From Archangiaceae bacterium (GTDB lineage Bacteria; Myxococcota; Myxococcia; Myxococcales; Myxococcaceae), in contig JAACJQ010000202.1 in NCBI GenBank assembly GCA_016879935.1, forward strand, positions 1 through 53,709: a stretch of DNA of 53,709 nucleotides, written 5' to 3'. Positions within the stretch are counted from its first letter, which is position 1; each line of letters begins with the position of its first letter. A model generated the notes under the pieces. That model made no database searches and was not told the origin of the DNA. It worked only from the letters and a program-made list of their open reading frames with translations. Position numbers and translations under genes: made by a program. Of this stretch, positions 33,065-43,387 are shown in pieces.

Positions 33065-35158
33065 CTATTTGAAGGGGTTGTCCTGCAGCTTCGGCGTCGC
33101 GGGCTTCGGCTTCGACTCGGTCTTCGCGGGCGGCGGCGGGGTCGGGTCGCCGAAGTCGGGAGCGGCCTTCAGCTCGCCGGGCTTCTTCTCGGGTCGGGGC
33201 TCGGGCTTCGGCTCGACCTTCTTCTTCACCGGCTCGAGCTTCATCGACACCGACGACACGTCGGCCGACACCATCACCTTGCGCTGGGCCGGCTCGTAGC
33301 CCGCCAGCGTAAGCGTCAGCTCGACGACCTCACCCGGCTTGCGCTTGAGCGTGTACGGCGTGTTGCCCAGCACGATGCCGTTCTCCTGCACCTCGGCCGC
33401 GGGCGGCACCGACTCGATGCGCAGGGCGACCTCGACGGGCGGCGCGGGCTCGACCGGCTTCGGCTTCACGGGCTCGACGGGCTCGGCCTGAATCACCTCG
33501 ATGGTCGGCTCGACGGTGGTGCTGCTGAAGATGACGCCGCCACCCACGAGCAGCACCAGCACCAGTACGCCGGCGATGACGAGCGGTGCCTTCGACGAGG
33601 GCGCGGGCGTGCCCGGCTGCGAGGCCTCGGCGTCGAAGGCCACCGGCTCCGAACGCGCGATGGTGGGCGCGGGCTCGACGGTGAGCGGAGCGCTCGTCGC
33701 GAGCGGCGCGCGGGTGGGCGTCGGCCCCCGGGCAGGCGTCGGCGCGGTGCGTTTGCCCGAGCGCGGCGGCGCGGGCGTCGGCGTGCGCTCCTTCGTCTGG
33801 CCGCCAGCGGGCGGCACCTGGAAGTCGTTCGTCTTGAGGGTGCGCGCGAGGCGGTCGAGCGTCTCGACGATGTCCTTCATCGCCTGCGGTCGGTCGGCCG
33901 GGTTCTTCTCGAGCATCGCGAAGACGAGGTCGTTGAGCTCGGCGGGAATCCACTCGGGGAGCGGCGGCGGCGGCTCCGTCACCTGCTTCACCATCACGAT
34001 GGGCGGCGTCTCGCCCGTGAAGGCCGGCTTGCCCGTGAGCAGCTCGTGAAGAATGAGGCCCAGCGAATAGATGTCGCTGCGGGTATCGACGGGAATCGCC
34101 TTGGCCTGCTCGGGCGACATGTACTGCGGCGTGCCGACGACGATGCCCGCCGCCGTCTGGCCGATGCTCTCGTTGTCGACCTGAACGCGCGCGACGCCGA
34201 AGTCGAGCACCTTCACGAGGTCGGGGTTGCCGGGGCGCTGCAGCACCATGACGTTGTCGGGCTTCAAGTCGCGGTGAACGATGTGCAGCTCGTGCGCAGC
34301 GGCCAGCGCGCGCGCCACCTGCAACGTCAACGCGACCGCGCGGCCCGGTGACTGCTGGCCCTGCCGGTGCACGAGGCTCGACAGCGTCATGCCGTCGAGG
34401 AACTCCATGACGAAGAAGAAGCGGCCCTCGGCGGTCTTTCCGAAGTCCGAGATGTCGACGATGTTCGGGTGGCCGATGCGGCTCGCGGCGACGGCTTCGA
34501 TTTTGAAGCGGTTGACGAACTCCTGGTCGGCGTTGAGGCCAGGCAACATCACCTTCATCGCCAGCGCCTTGCCCAGCTCGATGTGCTCGACCTTGTACAC
34601 CTCACCCATGCCGCCGGCCGCGATGCGCGCAGTGACGCGGTAGCGGCTGTCGATGGTGTCGCCGGTCGAGAAGCGGCCCGAGCCCGAAGGCGACGACGAG
34701 ATGGGCGGAGCGCCCGCCGGGGCGTCGAGCGGCCGGCCCAGCGGCGTGGCCTTGAGCGCGGCGAGCCCGCCTTCTGCGTTGGGAGGGTTCGACGCGAGGT
34801 GCATCGGCGTCGGGCGGCGCTGCGTGGTGTCGAGCTGGTCCGAGGCGGCCGTGTCCTCCATCGAGACGAGCATCATCTCGACGCGGCCCACCCGAATGAT
34901 GGAGCCCGAGACGAGCGAGGCCTTCGTCACCACCTTGCCGTCGACCCACAGCAGGCTCGCGCCGGTCAGGTCTTCGACCTCGAAGTCACCGCCTTCGTCG
35001 CGCCGCACCGCCGCGTGCACCTCACGCACCATGTTCGGTGGGAAGCGCACGGCGCAGCTTTCTCCGGAGCCGATGGAGAAGCGGTTCGACGGAATGGGCA
35101 CACGCTGGCCGCGCTCGGGGCCCTCCCGCACGACGAGCTCGTACGGAATGTCGCTCAC
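33065..35158 (-). CDS. FHA-Ser/Thr kinase-PEGA membrane protein
   Basis: 697 aa, GTG at 35158 overlapping the TPR-PEGA gene stop by 4 bp (GTGA). FHA-like domain ~24-98, degenerate (no canonical Arg/Ser-His set: VREVHAAV). Kinase domain ~173-435 with GAGG-like loop AAGGMGEVYKV, Lys202, HRDLKPDN (295-302), DFG (319-321), TPQYMSPEQ; all catalytic residues present. A Pro-rich juxtamembrane linker is followed by TM ~526-546 and a PEGA domain ~576-642, then a Lys/Pro-rich tail. A Hanks-type receptor kinase of the kind that drives myxobacterial development signalling. Its partner lies directly upstream. Confidence 0.93.
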   Translation of the reverse strand: MSDIPYELVVREGPERGQRVPIPSNRFSIGSGESCAVRFPPNMVREVHAAVRRDEGGDFEVEDLTGASLLWVDGKVVTKASLVSGSIIRVGRVEMMLVSMEDTAASDQLDTTQRRPTPMHLASNPPNAEGGLAALKATPLGRPLDAPAGAPPISSSPSGSGRFSTGDTIDSRYRVTARIAAGGMGEVYKVEHIELGKALAMKVMLPGLNADQEFVNRFKIEAVAASRIGHPNIVDISDFGKTAEGRFFFVMEFLDGMTLSSLVHRQGQQSPGRAVALTLQVARALAAAHELHIVHRDLKPDNVMVLQRPGNPDLVKVLDFGVARVQVDNESIGQTAAGIVVGTPQYMSPEQAKAIPVDTRSDIYSLGLILHELLTGKPAFTGETPPIVMVKQVTEPPPPLPEWIPAELNDLVFAMLEKNPADRPQAMKDIVETLDRLARTLKTNDFQVPPAGGQTKERTPTPAPPRSGKRTAPTPARGPTPTRAPLATSAPLTVEPAPTIARSEPVAFDAEASQPGTPAPSSKAPLVIAGVLVLVLLVGGGVIFSSTTVEPTIEVIQAEPVEPVKPKPVEPAPPVEVALRIESVPPAAEVQENGIVLGNTPYTLKRKPGEVVELTLTLAGYEPAQRKVMVSADVSSVSMKLEPVKKKVEPKPEPRPEKKPGELKAAPDFGDPTPPPPAKTESKPKPATPKLQDNPFK

Positions 35159-36096
35159 GCGCCCTCGAGGAAGAAGAGCACCACGGCGGCGGCAGCAGCG
35201 ACGCCGGCGGTGATGAACGAGACGGTGGCCGCCGTGCCCATCGAGTACGCGCCGGTGTACAGCGACGTCGCCTGGTCTCGGGTGCGGTTCGGGTCGAGCA
35301 TCTTCAGCTGAGCCTCGTTGCCCTTCATCACCGCGGTGAACGCGAGGCCGAGGCCAGCCGCGACGCCAGCGGTACCGGCCGCGACCCAGGTGAAGAGCCG
35401 CTTGCGCGGCGCCGGCGTCGGAGCGTCGACGATGAGGGCCGGCGGCGGCGGCGGCGTGAGGTCGGGCTCGCGCGCATCGGTCGGCTTCACGGGGTTGGAA
35501 GGCTTCACGGGGTCGGCGGGCTTCACCGGGTCGGCCGGCTTCACCGCGACGACCGCCGAGGCGCGCAGCGAGACGGTGAGCTCCATCGAGCGCGTGGCCG
35601 ACATGGCGAACGCCCGCTCGTACGAGTCGAACCCCGTCGCCGAGATGGTCACCTTGTGCGACCCCGGCGTGATGGTGGCTGACGCAGGCGAGGTGCCGAT
35701 GTCTTTGCCATCGACCGACACCCGCGCGGTGGCGGGCTCGACGTAGACGAGCAGGTGCTGCGTGCCCTGCTTCTGCAGCCGCTGCTCGATGGAGTCGATC
35801 GCGGCGGCCACCTCGTCGGCGTCGGTCGCCTGCGGAGACTGGCGCAGGTACTCCTTGTACGACGTCATCGCGTGCACGAGGTCGCCGAGCTGGTCCTGGC
35901 AGCGGGCGATGTTGAAGACGGTGGCGGGGTGGGGCTTGGCGGCGAACGACTCCTCGAACTTCGCGAGCGCGTCTTTGTACTTGCCGGCGGAGTACAGGCC
36001 CTGGCCCTTCATGAAGGCATCACGCGCCACGGCCGTGGGGTCGGCGAACGAGACCGCCGCAAGGAGGAGCGCACACAGGGTGAACCAACGAGCCAT
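35155..36096 (-). CDS. TPR-PEGA membrane protein
   Basis: 313 aa, signal peptide 1-18 (MARWFTLCALLLAAVSFA). Tetratricopeptide repeats at ~25-90 (DAFMKGQGLYSAGKYKDALAKFEES, ATVFNIARCQDQLGD), a PEGA domain ~114-178, a repeated KPADPVKP linker, and two TM helices near 236-256 and 285-310. The PEGA domain matches that of the kinase encoded 4 bp downstream, so the two probably sense or bind related cell-wall or surface ligands, with this protein possibly the sensor input. Divergent from the second kinase gene. Confidence 0.88.
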   Translation of the reverse strand: MARWFTLCALLLAAVSFADPTAVARDAFMKGQGLYSAGKYKDALAKFEESFAAKPHPATVFNIARCQDQLGDLVHAMTSYKEYLRQSPQATDADEVAAAIDSIEQRLQKQGTQHLLVYVEPATARVSVDGKDIGTSPASATITPGSHKVTISATGFDSYERAFAMSATRSMELTVSLRASAVVAVKPADPVKPADPVKPSNPVKPTDAREPDLTPPPPPALIVDAPTPAPRKRLFTWVAAGTAGVAAGLGLAFTAVMKGNEAQLKMLDPNRTRDQATSLYTGAYSMGTAATVSFITAGVAAAAAVVLFFLEGA

Positions 36097-36254
36097 CGGA
36101 GAGCCCCCAAAACACGACGTGAAGCGGCGCGCCAGTGTAGCCCATCAGGACGGGCCGGGGCCTGCTTCATACGGCGCGCGCTGCGCATGATCAGCTTCAC
36201 CACCTCGGCACTGTCGGGCGCGAAAGCTCGGTGATTGACTCCCCACCGGGGACA

Positions 36255-37508
<1,254 letters not shown>

Positions 37509-37592
37509 TCAGCCGCGGCGGGGCTGGCTGCGCGGCCCGCTTTCCCATATGCGCGCCTCGGTTTTCCAACGCCACGCACCGGGAGCGTCTTC

Positions 37593-38228
37593 ATGTCAGG
37601 CCCAGCACCAGCAGCGAATGCCCCACCGCCGATGTTCGGAGAGCCGACGCCGCTCGGCCTGCTCGGCTTGTCCATCGGGTGCGCGGCGCTGGTGCCCATC
37701 GCGTTCGGGTGGTTGCCGAGCGAGCCGGCGAAGATCGTCACGATGATGAAGACGGCGTCGTGGTTCTGTCTGCTGTTCGGCGCGGGCTGTCAGTTCCTCG
37801 CGGGGCTCATGTCGCTGGCGAACAAGAACACGCTGGGCGGCACGCTGCTGACGACGTTCTCGTTCAACTGGGTCTTCAACTGGTACGTGCTCGACGAAGC
37901 GAGCCAGGGCCGCGGCGTCGACTCGTCGGTGATGCTCAGCGTCGACGTGACGTTCATCATCATCTTCGTGGTGCTGACGTACGCGTTCGGGTTCTTCTCG
38001 AAGCTGCTCTTCTTCTTCCTCGTCGACATCGACGTGCTGTACCTCGCGCGCATCGGCAAACACTTCGCGGTGCCGGGCACGGGCCCGCTGGTGGGCGTGG
38101 CGACCATCGTGTTGATGGTCATCGCGCTGTACATCTCGTTCGCGTTGCTGGTGAACCCGGCGGCCGGGCGAGCGGTGTTCCCTGCGTCGGGGCCGATGTT
38201 CAAGCCGACACCTCCGCCGGCGGTCTGA
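37593..38228 (+). CDS. YaaH/GPR1-family acetate transporter
   Basis: 211 aa. The N-terminal motif EPTPLGLLGLSIG matches the NPAPLGL(M)G signature of the YaaH/SatP/GPR1/FUN34 family, and the fold is six hydrophobic helices with an internal FLAGLMSLANKNTLGGTLLTTF segment matching the family's second conserved block. Family members import acetate/succinate with protons. This would feed the isocitrate lyase of the glyoxylate shunt, encoded 17 kb away, but they are not adjacent and the link is inference. The gene is isolated between the kinase and the TPR lipoprotein. Confidence 0.85.
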   Translation: MSGPAPAANAPPPMFGEPTPLGLLGLSIGCAALVPIAFGWLPSEPAKIVTMMKTASWFCLLFGAGCQFLAGLMSLANKNTLGGTLLTTFSFNWVFNWYVLDEASQGRGVDSSVMLSVDVTFIIIFVVLTYAFGFFSKLLFFFLVDIDVLYLARIGKHFAVPGTGPLVGVATIVLMVIALYISFALLVNPAAGRAVFPASGPMFKPTPPPAV

Positions 38229-38255
38229 AGCGCTCGCGCCTCGGAGTCAGGAGCC

Positions 38256-39749
38256 ATGCTCACGCATTCACGCTGGTGCCTGCTGCTCCTCCTGGGGGCC
38301 TGTGCTCACCGAAGCGGGCACGAGGTGGCGACGGTGTTCGCGGACGAAGCGAGAGAAATCTCGAGGCTCGAGCACAGTGATTCACCAGAGCAGCAACTGC
38401 AGATGGTGGTGGCCCTGCAGCGCGCCCGCTTGTTCACGCTGGCCTTCATCTACGGTTCGGGGGTCGCGAAGTCGTCGGGCCCGCAACGCCTGGCGGCACT
38501 GGAGACGCTCGTCCGACTTCAGGAGCAGCGCCAGGACGACTTTCTCATTCCCTCGATGCTCGAGCGTTTGTCGCGTGAGCAGGGGCTGAGCGGGCTCTCG
38601 GCATTCGCGGTCGAGCGCGTCACGTGGTTCAACGCGCGCATCGCGTATCATCGCGGTCTGCTGTCGCAGGTGGTCGCGCTCTGCGAGCAGATTCCTCCGA
38701 CCAGCATCGACTTCGCGAGAGCGCAGTACCTGATGGGTCTCGCGCTCGCCGACGAACGCCTCGAAGGCGGGGCCGGGAGGGAGCGGGCGCTCGGCGTGTT
38801 CGGTCGACTGGCCGAGGGCGTCGACCAGAACCAGACTGGAGCCGAAGTCGTTCATGCGCAGAGCCTGTTGGCGCTGGGCCGACTGGCGTACGCGAGGCGA
38901 GAGTGGGCCGCGGCGACCGCCTGGTACGAGCGGGCGGCGAAGCTGCCTTCAGTGCGGACGACCGCGCTGTTCGAGCAGAGCCTCGCGCTCCTTCGCGCAG
39001 GTGACTTCGTTCGGTCGGTCGCGCTGCTCCGCAGCGACGAGGTGCGCGAGTCGGGAATCGCCGAGGTCGCGCTCACCGAGGCGATGGCGTTGCACTTCTC
39101 GCGAGATGCGACCTCGGCCGAGGCAGCCCTCACCCGGGCGGCAGGCACCGCCCCCAACGTCGACTGGTCGAACGCAGCCCCCGGCCGCGCGCTCGAGGTC
39201 TGCAAGACGGGCCAGGGCGGCTCACCGCTGGAGTTGAAGCTGGCTCGCGAGAATCCCCGGCTGACGCGATTGCTGGCGAGCCTCGAGGCCGCAGAGAGCG
39301 AGCGCCGCGTCGTCTCACAGGTCGAGTCATGGCAACACGACTCGACGGCTTCCGCCTTCGATGGCTATCTCGGACAGAACCTCGAGACGCTTCGCCAGGT
39401 CGCCGACAGGAGGTGCCTCAACGAGTTCAGGAATCAGCAGGCTGCGGTCGACACCAGCAGAGGCCTGGCGGAGTTGGTGGGCATCGAGGTGGCCCTGGCG
39501 CGACGTGACCTCGACACTGCCATCGCGCGAACCGAGTCCGTGCTGTCACGCCTGCCGTCGAAGAGCGTGTCGACCTCCGAGATGCTGTTTCGGTTGATGG
39601 CGTTGAAGCAGGCGAGGTCCGAGGTTCTGAAGGGCGCGGAGGCGCAGGAGGCTCATGCTCAGGTCGTCGCGTTGCTCGAGCGCATCGTCGATGGAGACCC
39701 GGCCTTCGAGCGGCTCGATGAGGCCAGGCGACTGCTGAACGAACCGTGA
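38256..39749 (+). CDS. TPR-repeat lipoprotein
   Basis: 497 aa. Lipoprotein signal with lipobox LLGAC. Tetratricopeptide-like helical pairs run through the chain (ISRLEHSDSPEQQLQMVVALQRARLFTLA; AQYLMGLALADERLEGGAGRERALGVF; ALGRLAYARREWAAATAWYERAAKL; VALARRDLDTAIARTESVLSRL). It is expected to be an outer-membrane-anchored periplasmic scaffold for protein-protein interaction. It ends directly before the Ser/Ala repeat protein. Confidence 0.85.
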   Translation: MLTHSRWCLLLLLGACAHRSGHEVATVFADEAREISRLEHSDSPEQQLQMVVALQRARLFTLAFIYGSGVAKSSGPQRLAALETLVRLQEQRQDDFLIPSMLERLSREQGLSGLSAFAVERVTWFNARIAYHRGLLSQVVALCEQIPPTSIDFARAQYLMGLALADERLEGGAGRERALGVFGRLAEGVDQNQTGAEVVHAQSLLALGRLAYARREWAAATAWYERAAKLPSVRTTALFEQSLALLRAGDFVRSVALLRSDEVRESGIAEVALTEAMALHFSRDATSAEAALTRAAGTAPNVDWSNAAPGRALEVCKTGQGGSPLELKLARENPRLTRLLASLEAAESERRVVSQVESWQHDSTASAFDGYLGQNLETLRQVADRRCLNEFRNQQAAVDTSRGLAELVGIEVALARRDLDTAIARTESVLSRLPSKSVSTSEMLFRLMALKQARSEVLKGAEAQEAHAQVVALLERIVDGDPAFERLDEARRLLNEP

Positions 39750-39810
39750 TGTGGTGGCGCTCGGCACCTGGCGCTTCGACAGCAGCGGCGAGTTCGGCGA
39801 CACTGGCGGC

Positions 39811-41439
39811 GTGGATCCACTGCGTCGGTTCGTTCGCCAGCTCGCCCGCCTCGCGCGTGGCGCTGACACGAACAAGCCCTCGCCAGTCGAGCCGACGACA
39901 CCGAAGCCGCAGACGGCTCCAGTCGACACCTTCGAGCCCGCGCCTGCGAAAGCGGCTCTGCAGCCCGCCACTGGTCCACGCAGTCTCGTCGCCGCGTATC
40001 GCGCAGACACCTTCTCGGGCTTCGTCGATGGCTTCGAGGGAGCCGTCAGAGCTCCGGTCAACCTGAGCGGCGGCCTCGAGCCCATCACGCCCGACGCGTT
40101 CGAGGTGACAAAGCCGGCTCCCATCGCGGTGAGCACGGGCTTCGTGGCGTCGCTCGACGACTTGTTTCCTGGAGAACCGTCGACCGATGCCACGCCTCCA
40201 GCGAGTGACCCGACGTCGTTCAACGCCTCACTCGCAGATCTCGGGCTGAGCGAGCCAGAGGCGTCGACCGGAGCGCTCGACGCTGCTGCGACGTTCGCGG
40301 AGGCGATGGAGCGCTCGACACCCGGTGAGGCGACGACCACCGGCGACGACGCCGCGGCGACCGCTTCGTCGCAGCTCTCGTCGAGTTCAGAGGCCTCGGC
40401 GGTCGCGGAGCCTGCGCTCATCGCGTCGTCGGCCCGGCCGACAGCGGACCCGGTGACCTCGTCGAGTTCGGCGGCGTCGGTGGTCGCGGAACCTGCGCTC
40501 ATCGCGTCCTCGTCGGACCTGTCGACGGCGGCTCCGGTGGCCTCTCTTCAGCTCTCGTCGAGCTCGGCCTCGGTGGTCGCGGAACCTGCGCTCATCGCAT
40601 CGGCGGCTCCGTTGGCCTCGTCGCAGTCGTCGAACTCGGCCTCGGTGGCCGCAGAGCCTGCGCTCATCGCGTCGTCGGCCCTGCCCACGGCGGATACGGT
40701 TACCTCGCCGCAGCCCTCGTCGAGTTCTGCGGCGTCGGTGGTTGCGAAGCCTGCGCTCATCGCGTCGTCGGACCTGCCGACAGCGGATCCGGTGGCCTCG
40801 TCGAGTTCTGCGGCGTCGGTGGTCGCGGAACCTGCGCTCATCGCGTCGTCGGACCTGCCGCCGGCGGCTCCGGTGGCCTCGTCGCAGCTCTCGTCGAACT
40901 TGGCCTCGGCGGTCGCGGCACCTGCGCTCACCGTGTCGTCGGACCTGCCGGCGGGCTCGCCACAGCTGTCGTGGAGTTCGGCGGCGTCGGTGGTCGCGGA
41001 ACCTGCGCTCATCGCGTCGTCGGACCTGCCGACAACGGCTCCGGTGGCCTCGCAACAGCTCTCGTTGAGTTCAAAGGCGTCGGTGGTCGCGCAGCCTGCG
41101 CTCATCGCGTCGTCGGACCTGCCGGCGGTCTCGCCACAGCTCTCGTCGAGTTCGGCGGCGTCGATGGGCGCCGAGCCTGCCGGCTCACCAGCATTCCCGT
41201 CGTCGATTCCGACAGCTGTGCCTGCGTCTGCGGATCGCTCGTCGGAGGCCCTGGTCGCAGAGGCCGTCGCGTCGCCTTCGCCGTCGCCTCATCTTTCGCC
41301 TTCCGCAGGTTCGGCGGAACCCTCGTCGGTCGATCGTGCGGTGTCCTCGAACCCGCTCGCGCAGCCCGTCGACGCATCAGCGGTCGACCTCGAGGAAGAC
41401 CTCGTCGCCCTCGCCGAGGCGCTCGTCGGCAGGCCGTAG
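39811..41439 (+). CDS. Ser/Ala-rich repeat protein, unknown family
   Basis: 542 aa from the GTG at 39811, where a helical N-terminus (MDPLRRFVRQLARLARGAD) begins; a GTG at 39751 would add 20 non-descript residues. No signal peptide. Residues ~20-190 are Pro/Thr/Ala-rich with acidic patches. Nine imperfect repeats and a degenerate tenth follow (40393-41238), each with a core ASVVAEPALIASSDLP and a Ser-rich spacer. The C-terminus is an acidic amphipathic helix (DLEEDLVALAEALVG). The composition is low-complexity but codon choice is normal for the window, and the frame is free of stops through all repeats. I recognise no family. Confidence 0.75.
   Translation: MDPLRRFVRQLARLARGADTNKPSPVEPTTPKPQTAPVDTFEPAPAKAALQPATGPRSLVAAYRADTFSGFVDGFEGAVRAPVNLSGGLEPITPDAFEVTKPAPIAVSTGFVASLDDLFPGEPSTDATPPASDPTSFNASLADLGLSEPEASTGALDAAATFAEAMERSTPGEATTTGDDAAATASSQLSSSSEASAVAEPALIASSARPTADPVTSSSSAASVVAEPALIASSSDLSTAAPVASLQLSSSSASVVAEPALIASAAPLASSQSSNSASVAAEPALIASSALPTADTVTSPQPSSSSAASVVAKPALIASSDLPTADPVASSSSAASVVAEPALIASSDLPPAAPVASSQLSSNLASAVAAPALTVSSDLPAGSPQLSWSSAASVVAEPALIASSDLPTTAPVASQQLSLSSKASVVAQPALIASSDLPAVSPQLSSSSAASMGAEPAGSPAFPSSIPTAVPASADRSSEALVAEAVASPSPSPHLSPSAGSAEPSSVDRAVSSNPLAQPVDASAVDLEEDLVALAEALVGRP
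40393..41238 (+). repeat. Ten imperfect in-frame protein repeats
   Basis: Repeat units start at 40393, 40474, 40567, 40639, 40732, 40813, 40903, 40984, 41077 and 41158. Spacings are 81, 93, 72, 93, 81, 90, 81, 93 and 81 bp, all multiples of three (24-31 residues). The core codes for A-S-V-V-A-E-P-A-L-I-A-S-S and is the best conserved part; the Ser/Pro/Gln-rich spacers vary in length. Confidence 0.9.
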
Positions 41440-41447
41440 GGAGCGTT

Positions 41448-41468
41448 GGCTCAGACGCCGAGTGAGCC
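41448..41468. terminator. Hairpin at convergent junction
   Basis: Arms GGCTCA and TGAGCC with a 9-base loop between the Ser/Ala repeat protein and the convergent zinc-ribbon gene, containing the latter's stop codon. No T-run follows. Confidence 0.35.
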
Positions 41469-41852
41469 GAGCCAGTCCTTCACGTCCTGCTGAACCTGTG
41501 CCTCCGCTCGTCCTTCCGCCTGCTTCGTCACGTCGGCGCGAATGCGCACCTGCTGGCCACCGTTGATGGCGCGCAGTTCTCCGTCATCGAGGAACACGCC
41601 GCCGCACTTCAGGCAGAACTCGACGCGCAACCCGCCCACCTCGGCTGCGCGCATGGCCACCGTGCAGCTCGGGCAGCGACGCGACGTCTCGAGCGGGTCG
41701 AGCTTCGCGGGAGGCCGCCTTCCCAGCACCTGCTCGAGCTCACCACCGTCGAACCAGAGCCCATTGCAGAAGGTGCAGCGGTCGAGCTCGACCGCGCCAG
41801 CGTGAAACGACTTCATCGCCGCAGTGCAGGCGGGGCAGGTGCGCGCGCTCAT
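41451..41852 (-). CDS. Two-zinc-ribbon protein (zf-TFIIB type)
   Basis: 133 aa from the ATG at 41852, which overlaps the upstream stop by 1 bp (TGATG); the long frame above it is not coding. Two CxxC...CxxC zinc ribbons are visible: CPACTAAM...CTFCNGLWFDGGEL (1-40) and CPSCTVAM...CLKCGGVFLDDGEL (60-93), matching the zf-TFIIB fold. The rest is an acidic/helical tail. Cytoplasmic, last gene of the minus-strand cluster 45462-41451. Partners unknown. Confidence 0.87.
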   Translation of the reverse strand: MSARTCPACTAAMKSFHAGAVELDRCTFCNGLWFDGGELEQVLGRRPPAKLDPLETSRRCPSCTVAMRAAEVGGLRVEFCLKCGGVFLDDGELRAINGGQQVRIRADVTKQAEGRAEAQVQQDVKDWLGSLGV

Positions 41853-42814
41853 CACTTCGCCTCCAGGCTGAGGCGCACGCCGGTGAGCTTGAGCTTCTCG
41901 GGAGACATCGGCTTCACCGCCTCGTGCGACGTGCAGACGCGCACCGACCCGGCGTAGTCGCTCGGCGACGTCGTCAGCTCGACCTGCCACTTGCCCACCT
42001 TCACCGGCTCGGCCCTCGCGGTGAGCACCACGAGGAAGTTCGCGTCGCACGGGTTCTCGAACGTCACCTGCGCGAGGCCCAGCTCCTTGAACAGCGCCGC
42101 GCCGTCCATCGGCTTGGCGAACGACAGCTCGATGAACTTCGAGTCGGTGACGTTGAACGAGTACGTGACGCGCTCGTCGTCCCACTGGGAGCCGTTGCGG
42201 TTCGAGGCGCGCTTCTGCAGCTCGTCGACGAACTTCGTGAGCATCGCCGCGGTACCGTCCTTCACGATGGAGACGATGCTCTTGCGGGTCACTTCGAGGC
42301 TGGCCGCGTCCCAGTCGGGGGTGACGAGCGCGGGCCGCGAGAAGCTCCAGGTGAGCGTCTTCGTCGCGTCGGCATAGACGAGGCGGCCGGCTTCCCACAC
42401 CACGGCGTCCTTCACCTTCGAGCTCTTCGCGCGGCGCACGTGCCGGAAGGTGTCGAGCACGTCGGCGCCCTGCTTCTCGTCGAGCTGAATGGTGAGCGTG
42501 CTGACCGGCGGGTTCTTGTCGTCACCCACCATCGCGTTGCGCACCGTCTCGAGCTTCACGCTCTTCACGCCGAGCCGCGCCGCCAACTTCTTCTCGAACT
42601 CGGCGACGGCCGCGTCGTGGCTCGGCGCCGTGCCCGGAAAGTCCTTCAGGTCGCCCAGCGCAGGGACGAACTCGTTCAGCCGGTCACCCGGAACGGCCGA
42701 GAGCGTCTGCACGAGCACTTCTCCAACCGCGGGTGTCTTCGGCGGCGGCTGCTTCGCCCACGCACCGACCGACACCACTGCACAGACCGCGACGACCCAG
42801 CGAAGCACGTGCAC
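41852..42814 (-). CDS. Secreted protein of unknown family
   Basis: 320 aa. I chose the GTG at 42814 (AGGAG 6 bp before it) over the longer frame at 42841. N-terminal signal peptide (MHVLRWVVAVCAVVSVGAWA). The remainder is alpha/beta with no recognised domain: several beta strands and a helix rich in Lys/Glu, two Cys near the C-terminus (NPCDANF and VRVCTSHE) that could form a disulfide. It is translationally coupled to the zinc-ribbon gene downstream. Function unknown. Confidence 0.75.
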   Translation of the reverse strand: MHVLRWVVAVCAVVSVGAWAKQPPPKTPAVGEVLVQTLSAVPGDRLNEFVPALGDLKDFPGTAPSHDAAVAEFEKKLAARLGVKSVKLETVRNAMVGDDKNPPVSTLTIQLDEKQGADVLDTFRHVRRAKSSKVKDAVVWEAGRLVYADATKTLTWSFSRPALVTPDWDAASLEVTRKSIVSIVKDGTAAMLTKFVDELQKRASNRNGSQWDDERVTYSFNVTDSKFIELSFAKPMDGAALFKELGLAQVTFENPCDANFLVVLTARAEPVKVGKWQVELTTSPSDYAGSVRVCTSHEAVKPMSPEKLKLTGVRLSLEAK

Positions 42815-42853
42815 GGAGGACTCCTGGAGAGAGGAACTCACGGACTCTAGCGA

Positions 42854-43387
42854 CTAACGAACGGCCTTCTTGAGAAGTTCCGCCAGCCACGCAGCGAGAA
42901 TGGCCCGCATCGGCGCCGAGGCGTACTCCTTCACGAACGCCCTGAGCGCGGCCGTCGACTCCTCCGCGAGGCGTTCGTCTGACAGGTCCTGGTTGCGGGT
43001 CGTGATGGCTTCCCACCCGTCGCGGAAGACGCGCAGTTGCTCCAGCAAGCCCTCGCGCGTCGTCGCCAGCTTGAACGTCGGCCCTTCGACCAGCTTCATC
43101 AGCGTCCCCGGGTTCTTTCGAATCCACACCAGGGCGGGGTTCGAGAGCGGGCGCGGCGGAGCGGCGGGGCGGCGGGGCTTGCGGGGCTTGCGGGTCTTCG
43201 CGCTCTCTCTGCGAACGTACAACCCGCGCGCGAGGCGGCCCTTCGGCAGCCACCGTGGGCTCCCTGACTTGCCGATGACCACCTGCCAGGTGTGACCGTC
43301 TTTTCCTGTCATCGTCGCGCCGGGCTCGAGCGAGGCAGGGTTTCGAGCCGGTGGTGAAAATTCTGTGCGTTGGAGAGGTTTGCGCAT
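42854..43387 (-). CDS. Basic hypothetical protein
   Basis: 177 aa from the ATG at 43387, which overlaps the methyltransferase stop by 1 bp (TGATG). A beta-rich N-terminal segment (TGKDGHTWQVVIGKSGSPRWLPKG) is followed by a strongly basic Pro/Lys/Arg linker (KTRKPRKPRRPAAPPRPL) and an all-helical C-terminal half (LLEQLRVFRDGWEAITTRNQDLSDERL). No signal peptide. The basic linker suggests nucleic-acid or ribosome contact; this is inference. No family recognised. Confidence 0.7.
   Translation of the reverse strand: MRKPLQRTEFSPPARNPASLEPGATMTGKDGHTWQVVIGKSGSPRWLPKGRLARGLYVRRESAKTRKPRKPRRPAAPPRPLSNPALVWIRKNPGTLMKLVEGPTFKLATTREGLLEQLRVFRDGWEAITTRNQDLSDERLAEESTAALRAFVKEYASAPMRAILAAWLAELLKKAVR

Noticed and set aside
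40387-41105. Antisense Arg-rich and Ala/Thr-rich frames in the repeat region
   Set aside because: Periodic frames arise from repeated codons of the sense repeat gene; no start context or other support.
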